A DNA stretch of 7,001 bases from Lachnospiraceae bacterium (lineage in GTDB: Bacteria > Bacillota > Clostridia > Lachnospirales > Lachnospiraceae). Made by a program: the position numbers and the translations under genes. Shown here piece after piece: positions 1 through 5,936 of the stretch. Within the stretch, counting starts at the first letter, position 1, and each line of letters begins with the position of its first letter. The notes below the pieces were generated by a model. That model did no database searches. It was given only the letters and a program-made list of their open reading frames with translations, and was not told the DNA's origin. The DNA lies in NCBI GenBank assembly GCA_009774585.1, contig VSOA01000205.1, positions 1-7,001 of the forward strand, written 5' to 3'.

Positions 1-695
1 TGCTCCGACAGAAACTGTTCAAACTCTTCATAGGGCGCCCTGTCGGCCAATATTTTCATTTCATAGGAGAGTCCGCGTGACAGACAGCCGTTCTCGAATC
101 CGGCTTTGCGCTTATTCGGCTCATTGTCGAGGGAAGAACCGTTTCTGAGAAAAGCCACATTCTTACATCCCAAATCCGCCAGTTTCTCGGCGGCAAGTTG
201 TCCGCCGGCAAAGTTATCGCAAGCAACGCAGGGGATTTTCGGACCCATTGAGCGGTCTATGGAGACGAAAGGCGTATTTTCTTCCACGGTGAGAGTTGGG
301 TTGTAGGTCAGTCCGATGATACCGTCCACTTTATTTTGCTGTGCCATGGTGACATATTCCTGCTCTAATTGGGGATTGGAATCCGTGGTACAAAGGAGCA
401 TCCGATAGTGCCGCTTCATCAGTGAGATGTTGATATAGTATGTCAGAGAGGCGAAGAATGGGTTGATTGTATTCGGTATTAACAAGGCGGCGGTGTAGGT
501 TTTACTCGCCTTCAGCCCTTGAGCGTAGCTGTTCACCTGATAATTCAGTTTGCGGATGGCGTCTTCCACCCGTACGCGATATGATTCTCCGACAGGCAGT
601 CCGTTGACGACTTTAGATACCGTGCCAAGAGCAACTCCGGCTTCTTTTGCCACGTCTTTCATTGTCGGAGCTGAAGTTTCTTTTTTTATATTCAT
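1..695 (-). CDS. LacI/GalR-family transcriptional repressor, C-terminus cut by window edge
   Basis: This is a DNA-binding repressor that probably controls the divergent sugar operon. The reverse strand reads open for 231 codons from ATG at 695 to the window edge; family members are usually about 330-340 residues, so roughly the last 100 are missing. An N-terminal helix-turn-helix is clear (about residues 13-33, MKDVAKEAGVALGTVSKVVN), followed by the hinge (about 54-66). The periplasmic-binding-like effector domain then shows the usual landmarks: NTINPFF (75-81), VDGIIGL (123-129), SIDRS (145-149), CDNFAGG (159-165) and KRKAGF (195-200). The start at 695 is chosen because GAAGGGG lies 8 bases upstream. 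The internal ATG at 662, where most family members begin, has no such site, so there is an 11-residue leader before the helix-turn-helix. The effector is not visible from sequence; a fructose-containing sugar or fructose phosphate is inferred from the neighbours. Confidence 0.93.
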   Translation of the reverse strand, partial: MNIKKETSAPTMKDVAKEAGVALGTVSKVVNGLPVGESYRVRVEDAIRKLNYQVNSYAQGLKASKTYTAALLIPNTINPFFASLTYYINISLMKRHYRMLLCTTDSNPQLEQEYVTMAQQNKVDGIIGLTYNPTLTVEENTPFVSIDRSMGPKIPCVACDNFAGGQLAAEKLADLGCKNVAFLRNGSSLDNEPNKRKAGFENGCLSRGLSYEMKILADRAPYEEFEQFLSE

Positions 696-703
696 ATTAT
701 ATA

Positions 704-710
704 CCCCTTC
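704..710 (-). promoter_or_regulatory. Ribosome binding site of the LacI-family gene
   Basis: GAAGGGG on the minus strand lies 8 bases before ATG 695. It decides the start in favour of 695 over the internal ATG at 662. Confidence 0.7.
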
Positions 711-730
711 TTAATTCTGTAATTCCCAAA

Positions 731-770
731 ATGCCGTGAAATACTATGAAATAGCGTGAAATACTGTGGA
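731..770. repeat. Four tandem 10-bp imperfect repeats upstream of the repressor gene
   Basis: Four consecutive 10-mers read atgccgtgaa, atactatgaa, atagcgtgaa and atactgtgga. All begin with AT and share a (G/A)TG(A/G)A 3' half. Units 1 and 3 match at 8 of 10 positions, as do units 2 and 4, so the array can also be read as two 20-bp repeats. The 10-bp period puts every copy on nearly the same face of the helix, which suits cooperative binding by a regulator. It lies 36-75 bases upstream of the LacI start codon, in its promoter or leader. The function is unknown; no protein is assigned. Confidence 0.6.
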
Positions 771-829
771 AAAGAACACGATATTATTCTGACCTGTTTC
801 ATAATAAGGCGCAACATAATAGAATTTAA

Positions 830-844
830 ATGATGTCGTTTCAT
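830..844. promoter_or_regulatory. Possible auxiliary operator (imperfect palindrome)
   Basis: ATGATGTCGTTTCAT has inverted ATGA/TCAT ends, and its right half, CGTTTCAT, is an exact LacI-type half-site. The left half is spaced one base too far and is degenerate. Its CG (837/838) lies 83 bp from the CG of the better site at 914-927, close to eight helical turns, so loop formation is conceivable. It is weak on its own. Confidence 0.3.
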
Positions 845-888
845 GTATTACTTATCATTGATGATTATTATAATGCCGCTCTTCATAC

Positions 889-938
889 TTGTAAAGTATA
901 AAAAGAGTTGTATATGAAACGTTACATGAAATTATGAT
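889..938 (+). promoter_or_regulatory. Candidate promoter region of the sugar operon
   Basis: No single promoter stands out. One option is TTGTAA (889-894) with TATATG (911-916), spacing 16. Another is TTGTAT (908-913) with TATGAT (933-938), where the -10 matches well but the 19-base spacing is long. In both cases the palindrome at 914-927 would overlap the promoter, as expected for a repressor site. A further AT-rich box, TATAAA at 973-978, has no recognisable -35. Confidence 0.3.
914..927. promoter_or_regulatory. Likely operator for the divergent LacI-family repressor
   Basis: ATGAAACGTTACAT is a 14-bp palindrome centred on CG (920/921), with 6 of 7 positions matching between the half-sites ATGAAAC and ATGTAAC. 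A central CG flanked by AA and TT is characteristic of LacI-family operators, and TGAAACGTTTCA is the known consensus of the fructose regulator Cra of enterobacteria, which belongs to the same family. It lies between the repressor gene and the operon and overlaps the best promoter candidates. That the adjacent repressor binds it is inferred. Confidence 0.55.
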
Positions 939-963
939 GTGAAAAACTAGCAAAAATGCATAA

Positions 964-1074
964 AATAATTCGTATAAAATAACAGAAAATATAAAAAAGA
1001 GCAATAAATACAGCAAACAAGCAGCAGTTGCGGCAAGGGCTTCACAGCCGGGTGGCAAATCGCTAAAACAACGA
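964..1074 (+). other. Open reading frame extension upstream of the first permease, no standard start
   Basis: In the frame of the permease at 1075 there is no stop after TAA 961-963. The 37 codons from 964 encode a basic stretch that reads like the cytoplasmic N-terminus of LplB-type permeases (for example KSLKQR just before MLDNWQLY). None of these codons is ATG, GTG or TTG. The only near-cognate candidates are ATA at 979, giving TENIKKSNKYSK after the initiator, and ATA at 991. No Shine-Dalgarno sequence precedes either. The stretch is either a genuine N-terminus whose start is unusual or altered, or untranslated leader. Confidence 0.45.
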
Positions 1075-1950
1075 ATGCTGGACAACTGGCAGTTATATCT
1101 GATGCTTTTGATTCCGGTGGCATTGACGATTATCTATAAGTACATACCCATGTACGGGATTCAGATAGCGTTCAGGGATTACAAAGCAAGCAAAGGATTT
1201 ACGGGGAGCGAATGGGTCGGATTCGAGTGGTTTTTGAGATTCTTCAGCGCGCCGACGTTCTGGCGCATGATCAAGAATACGGTATTGCTCAGCCTGTTCA
1301 GTCTGTTATGGGGATTTCCGATTCCTATTATCCTTGCCTTGATGATGAATCAGATGCGGTTTCACCGGTTTAAGAGGATTACGCAGACGGTTTTGTATGC
1401 GCCGCATTTTATTTCGACGATGGTTATCTGCGGTATGATCCGTATCTTCTTAAGTCCGTCGGGAGGGCTGATCAATCTGATTGCGGGAACGTCCATAGAT
1501 TTCCTGACGGAATCTTCCGCATTCCGAACGATTTATATTGCGTCGGGAATCTGGCAGGATGCAGGCTGGGGCATCATCGTATACATGGCGACGCTGGCAA
1601 ACGTGGACACGGCACTCTATGAAGCTGCCAAGGTGGACGGAGCGTCTTTATTTCAGAGAATCATACATATAGATATACCGGAGCTGACTTCTATTATGGT
1701 GCTGAACCTGATTATGAGTGCAGGCGGCCTCATGAACGTGGCTTTTGAGAAAGTGTGGCTGTTACAGACAGACTTGAATAAGGCTGCGAGCGATGTCATC
1801 GCAGTATATGTTTACCAGCAAGGTATCGAACGCGCCAAGTACAGTTACTCCACTGCGGTCGGACTGTTCAATACGGTGATAAATATTATTTTGTTGATTG
1901 TGGTAAATAAGATAGCCGGTAAAATATCGGAAGACACAAGCTTTATATAG
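1075..1950 (+). CDS. Carbohydrate ABC transporter permease, LplB type
   Basis: This is one of two membrane subunits of a CUT1-type sugar importer. The first segment carries WQLYLMLLIPVALTIIYKYIP, continued by MYGIQIAFRDY, the hallmark of LplB-type permeases. About six membrane spans can be seen (near residues 8-26, 70-90, 107-126, 152-172, 204-222 and 258-278). The cytoplasmic EAA loop that docks with the ATPase is at 183-202 (EAAKVDGASLFQRIIHIDIP). As written the protein has 291 residues, slightly short for the family. ATG 1075 has no ribosome binding site at a usable distance (GGGTGG at 1050-1055 is 19 bases away), and coding potential continues upstream, so the true N-terminus may be about 30 residues longer. 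The gene heads the operon, and the next permease follows 10 bases after its stop. The function is secure; the start is not. Confidence 0.9.
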   Translation: MLDNWQLYLMLLIPVALTIIYKYIPMYGIQIAFRDYKASKGFTGSEWVGFEWFLRFFSAPTFWRMIKNTVLLSLFSLLWGFPIPIILALMMNQMRFHRFKRITQTVLYAPHFISTMVICGMIRIFLSPSGGLINLIAGTSIDFLTESSAFRTIYIASGIWQDAGWGIIVYMATLANVDTALYEAAKVDGASLFQRIIHIDIPELTSIMVLNLIMSAGGLMNVAFEKVWLLQTDLNKAASDVIAVYVYQQGIERAKYSYSTAVGLFNTVINIILLIVVNKIAGKISEDTSFI

Positions 1951-1956
1951 GAGGTG
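1949..1956 (+). promoter_or_regulatory. Strong Shine-Dalgarno overlapping the stop of the first permease
   Basis: AGGAGGTG begins inside the TAG stop codon of the upstream permease and ends 4 bases before ATG 1961 (6 bases from the GGAGG core). The overlap suggests tightly coupled translation of the two permease subunits. Confidence 0.75.
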
Positions 1957-1960
1957 CGGT

Positions 1961-2869
1961 ATGAGAACGAATACAAAATCGGGAAAGCTGACGGGACTTT
2001 CCGAAAAGAGCAGCGACATTATTCTGGTGGTTTTCTGTTCGATGATCCTGTTTATTGTGGCTTATCCGTTATATTATGTGCTGATAGCGTCTGTGTCAAA
2101 TCCGTATGACGTGTATGCCGGTAAGACATTTTTATTGCCGAGTCAGTTTACATTGGACGGATATAAGGCGGTATTTGCCGACGCGAATATTCTGATCGGA
2201 CTCTTCAACAGTTTCAAATACACGATTATCGGTACGATTTTCTCTGTTGTTGTGCTCTATCTGGCGGCTTATCCGCTTAGCGTAAAGGACTTGCCGGGAA
2301 GGAAAATGATCAGCATCTTTTTCATTATAACCATGTATTTCGGCGGCGGTATGGTTCCTACCTATCTGGTAGTGAAAGAGACGGGACTGATCAACAGTAT
2401 GTGGGCTTTGTTTCTGCCGGGCGGTGTAGCGGTTGGCAATTTGATTATCGTGAGGAATTTCTTCGAGAACAGCATTCCGAAGGAAATGATCGAGGCGGCG
2501 GAAATAGACGGTGCATCGAAATGGACCACGTTTATTAAGATTGTAGTGCCGCTTAGCCGTTCCATCATGGCGGTCATGGTGGTATTCAGCATGGTGGCTT
2601 ACTGGAATGACTGGTTTACGGCGATGATTTATCTGCCGTCGCCGAATAAAGCGCCGCTTCCGCTTGTACTGAGAAATATCCTTATCAAGAGCTCCGCCAG
2701 CGCAAGTCAGGCGAGCACCATATCCGGCGGATTTGCCGAACTGAATAAGATGACGGAGATGATTAAGTTTTCATCGATTATCATTGCGGCGCTGCCGATG
2801 TTGATCATATATCCGTTTGTACAGAAGTATTTTGAAAAGGGCTTTATGGCGGGAGCAGTGAAAGGCTGA
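1961..2869 (+). CDS. Carbohydrate ABC transporter permease, YtcP/LplC type
   Basis: This is the second membrane subunit of the importer and would pair with the preceding permease. It has 302 residues, normal for the family. It opens with a short basic cytoplasmic tail, then a first span (about 20-44) followed by the typical SVSNPYDVYAG extracellular segment. Further spans lie near 84-106, 116-136, 144-164, 200-220 and 268-290. The EAA loop is at about 178-197 (IEAAEIDGASKWTTFIKIVV), and YWNDWF (214-219) and the C-terminal YFEKGFMAGAVKG are typical of YtcP-type proteins. The start is supported by AGGAGGTG. The substrate cannot be read from the permease; the downstream fructosidase and fructokinase suggest fructosyl sugars. 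No ATP-binding subunit is encoded in the window. Confidence 0.93.
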   Translation: MRTNTKSGKLTGLSEKSSDIILVVFCSMILFIVAYPLYYVLIASVSNPYDVYAGKTFLLPSQFTLDGYKAVFADANILIGLFNSFKYTIIGTIFSVVVLYLAAYPLSVKDLPGRKMISIFFIITMYFGGGMVPTYLVVKETGLINSMWALFLPGGVAVGNLIIVRNFFENSIPKEMIEAAEIDGASKWTTFIKIVVPLSRSIMAVMVVFSMVAYWNDWFTAMIYLPSPNKAPLPLVLRNILIKSSASASQASTISGGFAELNKMTEMIKFSSIIIAALPMLIIYPFVQKYFEKGFMAGAVKG

Positions 2870-2890
2870 TCGCAGAAAGGAAATCATATT

Positions 2891-4357
2891 ATGAGAGAGT
2901 GGAATATGTGTTATAATAATGGAAAAAAATTCCTGTCCTGTATGCTGGCTGCGGGGATTGCACTGTCTATGACAGCCTGCGGAAATAAAGATTACGGGCA
3001 CCATGAAAAAGGTGTTGCCAATACGGATACTTCTCAGACACAGTTTGCCATTATGGGAGCTCAGAGTGCGCTTAGTCCGGGGTATGATGATAATGTGGTC
3101 TTAAATCAGCTGCAAGAAGATGCCGGAATCAGTATTGAATGGACGACCATGAGCGAATCCTTGGCGGAACAGGTCAATATCCGCATTGCCGGAGATGAAC
3201 TGCCGGATGCCTTTATGGGCGTCGGATTCAGTAATTATGATATTTCGCGTTACGGAGATGACGGAACATTCATAGACCTGACTCCTTATCTGACGGAAGA
3301 ATACATGCCGAACTTAAGTAAGATCCTTGAGGAAAATCCTGATATCCGCAGTGCGATCACCATGGATGACGGATATATCTACGGTCTTCCGGCAGGGGAG
3401 CGTATGGGAACGGCAGGCATTGGTGCGGCGGAAGACTTCTATGCAGGTTTCGGATTCACGAACTGGCCCAATGACGTATGTAACGATCTCGTGCTGCGCA
3501 GCGACGGCACGGTGGAATTCATGTGCGTGACAGACCAGTATCGTCAGGCACTCACCTATTTCCATGACTGGTATGCGGAGGGTCTGATGGATGTGGAGAT
3601 GTTCAGCCAGTCCGACACACAGTTGATTTCCAAATGTTCGCAAGGATATGTGGGCGTTTCCACATGGTGGTATATTGAGGAGCTGATGGGTGATTATGCA
3701 GAAGATTATGTGTTCCTGCCGATTCTTGACGGACCGGACGGCACCCATAATGTGACGATTCGTACCGGTGGCGGTATTAACAGCGGACAGCTCAATATCA
3801 CAAAAGCGTGCAAAAGTCCGGCAAATCTGTTAAAATTCTATGATATGTGGTATGCTCCGGAAATCGTGATGCAGCTTCAATATGGACCGATTGGTACATA
3901 TTTCACGGAGAAGGACGAGGACGGCGTATGGCTGAGCATTCCTAACGAGGAAAGCCTTGAGAAATACGGGAAGGGTTCCGGAGAATTGAAAGGTGAATGT
4001 GAGGTGGCAGGACCGAAGCTGATCCTCAGCGACTATTACCAGACGACTTTCAGAATGGAAGACAGAGCCATTGAGCGTCTGACCGATTTGTATGATTTCT
4101 GGATGCCTTATGTAGACGATACGTCTACTTATCCGGTAGACTGTGTGTTTACGGGAAGGGAGTTAGACGATATTGATTGGTACAAGGCGAACTTTGAGAG
4201 TGCCGTATCCGAGCAGGAAGGTCTTTGGATCAAGAACGGCGGACCGACCGATGAAGAGTGGGAGGCATATATTGAACATTTGCGGGATAAATGCGGAATG
4301 GATAAGCTTCTTGCAGTGTATCAGAACGCATATAACCGCTATTCGGGCAAAGAGTAA
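2891..4357 (+). CDS. Extracellular solute-binding lipoprotein of the sugar ABC importer, apparently internally shortened
   Basis: This is the receptor that would deliver sugar to the permease pair. Residues 1-29 form a lipoprotein signal peptide (basic start, hydrophobic core, MTAC lipobox) with Cys30 as the lipidated residue, so the protein is tethered outside the membrane. It is of the LplA-like type: AGDELPDAFMG (100-110), FIDLTPYLTEEYMPNL (127-142), GYIYGLPAGE (161-170), then the C-terminal WIKNGGPTDEEWEAYI (446-461). AAAGGA sits 9 bases before ATG 2891; the ATG at 2906 is less likely. The protein has 488 residues, whereas I expect about 530-560. After GTAGIGAAED (173-182) the sequence passes directly to FYAGFGFTNWP, without the segment that normally contains a NKxWLDxLGL-PTTxDEL motif. 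This suggests an in-frame loss of 50-60 residues, which could impair binding; that judgement rests on remembered family features, not an alignment. Confidence 0.9.
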   Translation: MREWNMCYNNGKKFLSCMLAAGIALSMTACGNKDYGHHEKGVANTDTSQTQFAIMGAQSALSPGYDDNVVLNQLQEDAGISIEWTTMSESLAEQVNIRIAGDELPDAFMGVGFSNYDISRYGDDGTFIDLTPYLTEEYMPNLSKILEENPDIRSAITMDDGYIYGLPAGERMGTAGIGAAEDFYAGFGFTNWPNDVCNDLVLRSDGTVEFMCVTDQYRQALTYFHDWYAEGLMDVEMFSQSDTQLISKCSQGYVGVSTWWYIEELMGDYAEDYVFLPILDGPDGTHNVTIRTGGGINSGQLNITKACKSPANLLKFYDMWYAPEIVMQLQYGPIGTYFTEKDEDGVWLSIPNEESLEKYGKGSGELKGECEVAGPKLILSDYYQTTFRMEDRAIERLTDLYDFWMPYVDDTSTYPVDCVFTGRELDDIDWYKANFESAVSEQEGLWIKNGGPTDEEWEAYIEHLRDKCGMDKLLAVYQNAYNRYSGKE

Positions 4358-4376
4358 TGAAATGATTATGTGATAT

Positions 4377-4401
4377 GGAGGTGGCGCGCCGTTTGGCGCG
4401 T
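4377..4401 (+). promoter_or_regulatory. Intercistronic GC hairpin with an adjacent orphan Shine-Dalgarno sequence
   Basis: CGCGCC (4385-4390) and GGCGCG (4395-4400) form a perfect six-pair stem around a GTTT loop, extendable by one G-U pair (4384/4401). No T-run follows, so it is not an intrinsic terminator. It lies between the binding-protein and GH32 genes and ends 11 bases before the GH32 ribosome binding site. Such stems often protect upstream binding-protein mRNA or reduce downstream expression. GGAGGTGG (4377-4384) directly before it looks like a ribosome binding site but has no good start codon after it. Confidence 0.55.
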
Positions 4402-4412
4402 AGACACTCCGG

Positions 4413-4418
4413 AAAGGA
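4413..4418 (+). promoter_or_regulatory. Ribosome binding site of the GH32 gene
   Basis: AAAGGA ends 5 bases before ATG 4424 and decides that start over the in-frame GTG at 4370 and the ATG at 4469. Confidence 0.7.
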
Positions 4419-4423
4419 ATACT

Positions 4424-5908
4424 ATGATAAGCCAGACTTTGCGTGATGCAAGAAAATATGAGGAGACTATGGAGAAGAAAATCGGGAAGGAGGCAAGACC
4501 TGATTTCCATCTTTCCACCCGCGTGGGCTGGATGAATGACCCCAATGGCTTTAGTTATTATAAAGGGGAATATCATCTATTCTATCAATATCATCCCTAT
4601 GATTCCCATTGGGGTCCGATGCATTGGGGGCATGCGGTCAGCGCAGACTTGCTGCATTGGACCTATCTGCCGGCAGCGCTGGCGCCCGATATGGACTATG
4701 ACAGGGATGGGTGCTTTTCCGGCAGTGCGGTGATACTTCCGGACGGAAGGCATCTTCTGCTCTATACGGGAGTGGCCAAGGAGACACAACCGGATGGCAG
4801 TATGCGCGACATACAGACACAATGCATTGCGGTGGGAGACGGTACGGATTATGAAAAGCATACGGCGAATCCGGTACTTACCCAGAAAGACTTGCCCGAG
4901 GGAGGAAGCAAGTTTGATTTCAGGGATCCGAAGATATGGCAGAAGTCAGACGGTACTTACCGTTGTGTCGTAGGAAACTGCACCGAAGAAGGAGACGGAC
5001 GGATTCTTCTTTATAGCAGTCCGGATGGTCTGAAATGGAAATATGAGAAGATTTTGGCGGCAAACAATCATCGTTTCGGAAAGATGTGGGAATGTCCTGA
5101 TTTCTTTATGCTGGACGGCAAAGCCGTGCTGCTCACTAGTCCGCAGGATATGCTTCCGCAGGGACTTGAATATCATAACGGTAACGGTACGCTTTGCCTG
5201 ATTGGCTCCTATGATGAAAAGACGGATACCTTTACGGAAGAACAAAATCAGGCGATTGATTACGGCATTGATTTCTATGCGCCGCAGACGATTCTTGCGC
5301 CGGATGGCAGAAGAATCATGATAGGCTGGATGCAGAACTGGGATACTTGTAACCTGCATACGCCGGATCAGCCGTGGCTTGGTCAGATGAGCCTTCCCAG
5401 AGAGCTTTCCGTAAAAAACGGACGGCTGTATCAGAAACCGGTGCGGGAGTTGGAAGCATTGCGCGGGGAAGAAGTACGGCATGAGAATGTTGCCTTTACG
5501 GATGTGATTAAGCTTGCAGGCGTGGAGGGGCGTAAGGTAGATATGGAATTGAATGTACGTCCGGCGGATGGAGCTGAGACTTACCGGAAATTCGCGGTCA
5601 GATTTGCGCAGAACGATACTTATCAGACTTCAATCAGTTTCAGACCCTATGAATCGATTGTTAAGGTGGACAGGAAGTTTTCCGGTTCCAGAAGGGCGAT
5701 TATTCATCAGCGGCGCAGCCTTGTGAACAGCGAGGGCGGCAGCATTAAGATGAGGATTATTCTGGATAAGTTCAGCGTGGAAGTCTTTGTGAATGACGGC
5801 GAGCAGGTGCTTACTGCAACTATGTACACAGATCTTGCGGCAGACGGGATTTCGTTCTATGCGGATGGCGATGTGGCGATGGATGTGGTAAAATATGAGT
5901 TAGCATAG
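4424..5908 (+). CDS. Glycoside hydrolase family 32 beta-fructosidase (sucrose/fructo-oligosaccharide hydrolase)
   Basis: This enzyme hydrolyses terminal beta-D-fructosyl units from sucrose, kestose or short fructans and releases fructose. With the 4424 start it has 494 residues, in the normal range. The five-bladed propeller domain holds all three catalytic signatures: WMNDPNG with nucleophile Asp39, FRDP with transition-state-stabilising Asp168, and WECPD with acid/base Glu223. Supporting motifs are HLFYQYHP (51-58), HWGPMHWGHAVS (62-73), CFSGSAV (97-103) and WLGQMSLPREL (318-328). From about residue 350 a C-terminal beta-sandwich follows, ending near EVFVNDGEQVLTATMY (453-468). There is no signal peptide, so it acts in the cytoplasm on sugar brought in intact. 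A sucrose-6-phosphate hydrolase role is less likely because the neighbours are ABC transporter genes rather than PTS genes. Substrate chain length cannot be read from the sequence. Confidence 0.95.
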   Translation: MISQTLRDARKYEETMEKKIGKEARPDFHLSTRVGWMNDPNGFSYYKGEYHLFYQYHPYDSHWGPMHWGHAVSADLLHWTYLPAALAPDMDYDRDGCFSGSAVILPDGRHLLLYTGVAKETQPDGSMRDIQTQCIAVGDGTDYEKHTANPVLTQKDLPEGGSKFDFRDPKIWQKSDGTYRCVVGNCTEEGDGRILLYSSPDGLKWKYEKILAANNHRFGKMWECPDFFMLDGKAVLLTSPQDMLPQGLEYHNGNGTLCLIGSYDEKTDTFTEEQNQAIDYGIDFYAPQTILAPDGRRIMIGWMQNWDTCNLHTPDQPWLGQMSLPRELSVKNGRLYQKPVRELEALRGEEVRHENVAFTDVIKLAGVEGRKVDMELNVRPADGAETYRKFAVRFAQNDTYQTSISFRPYESIVKVDRKFSGSRRAIIHQRRSLVNSEGGSIKMRIILDKFSVEVFVNDGEQVLTATMYTDLAADGISFYADGDVAMDVVKYELA

Positions 5909-5920
5909 GGTAAACACTTG

Positions 5921-5927
5921 AAAGGAG
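5921..5927 (+). promoter_or_regulatory. Ribosome binding site of the fructokinase gene
   Basis: AAAGGAG lies 9 bases before ATG 5937 but only 3 before the in-frame GTG at 5931, so it favours ATG 5937 as the start. Confidence 0.7.
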
Positions 5928-5936
5928 CCGGTGATT

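Noticed and set aside
106..306. Plus-strand 66-codon frame near the left edge
   Set aside because: It lies fully opposite the LacI-family gene, whose motifs are unmistakable.
914..927. CcpA catabolite-repression (cre) site
   Set aside because: The cre core needs an extra base on each side of the CG (pattern TGWAANCGNTNWCA). This 12-bp core TGAAACGTTACA does not fit, and a local LacI-type operator explains it better.
1037..1056. Leader hairpins GGCT/AGCC and GCC/GGC before the first permease
   Set aside because: The stems are only 3-4 base pairs, mutually exclusive, and probably chance within a stretch that looks coding.
855..1085. Hydrophobic 76-codon minus-strand frame in the divergent region
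   Set aside because: It starts at TTG inside the permease gene, runs across the operator, and its hydrophobic residues follow from AT-rich sequence.
3314..3748. Long minus-strand frame opposite the binding-protein gene
   Set aside because: It is antisense to a clearly conserved coding sequence, with no recognisable domain; it is a shadow frame. The same holds for the minus-strand frame at 4946-5482 opposite the GH32 gene.
4384..4401. Intrinsic terminator after the binding-protein gene
   Set aside because: The stem is strong but is followed by TAGACACTCC, not a T-run, and the operon clearly continues.
4370..4423. GTG start at 4370 giving an 18-residue N-terminal extension of the GH32 enzyme
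   Set aside because: The extension (IWRWRAVWRVDTPERNT) lies across the hairpin and the ribosome binding site and has no Shine-Dalgarno of its own; ATG 4424 has one at the right distance.
4375..4446. Short 23-codon leader peptide overlapping the GH32 start
   Set aside because: It starts at an ATG that partly overlaps the GGAGGTGG motif and has no ribosome binding site upstream; nothing in its composition suggests coding.
5931..5936. GTG 5931 as the fructokinase start
   Set aside because: It is only 3 bases from the Shine-Dalgarno; ATG 5937 is at an optimal distance and gives the usual family N-terminus.
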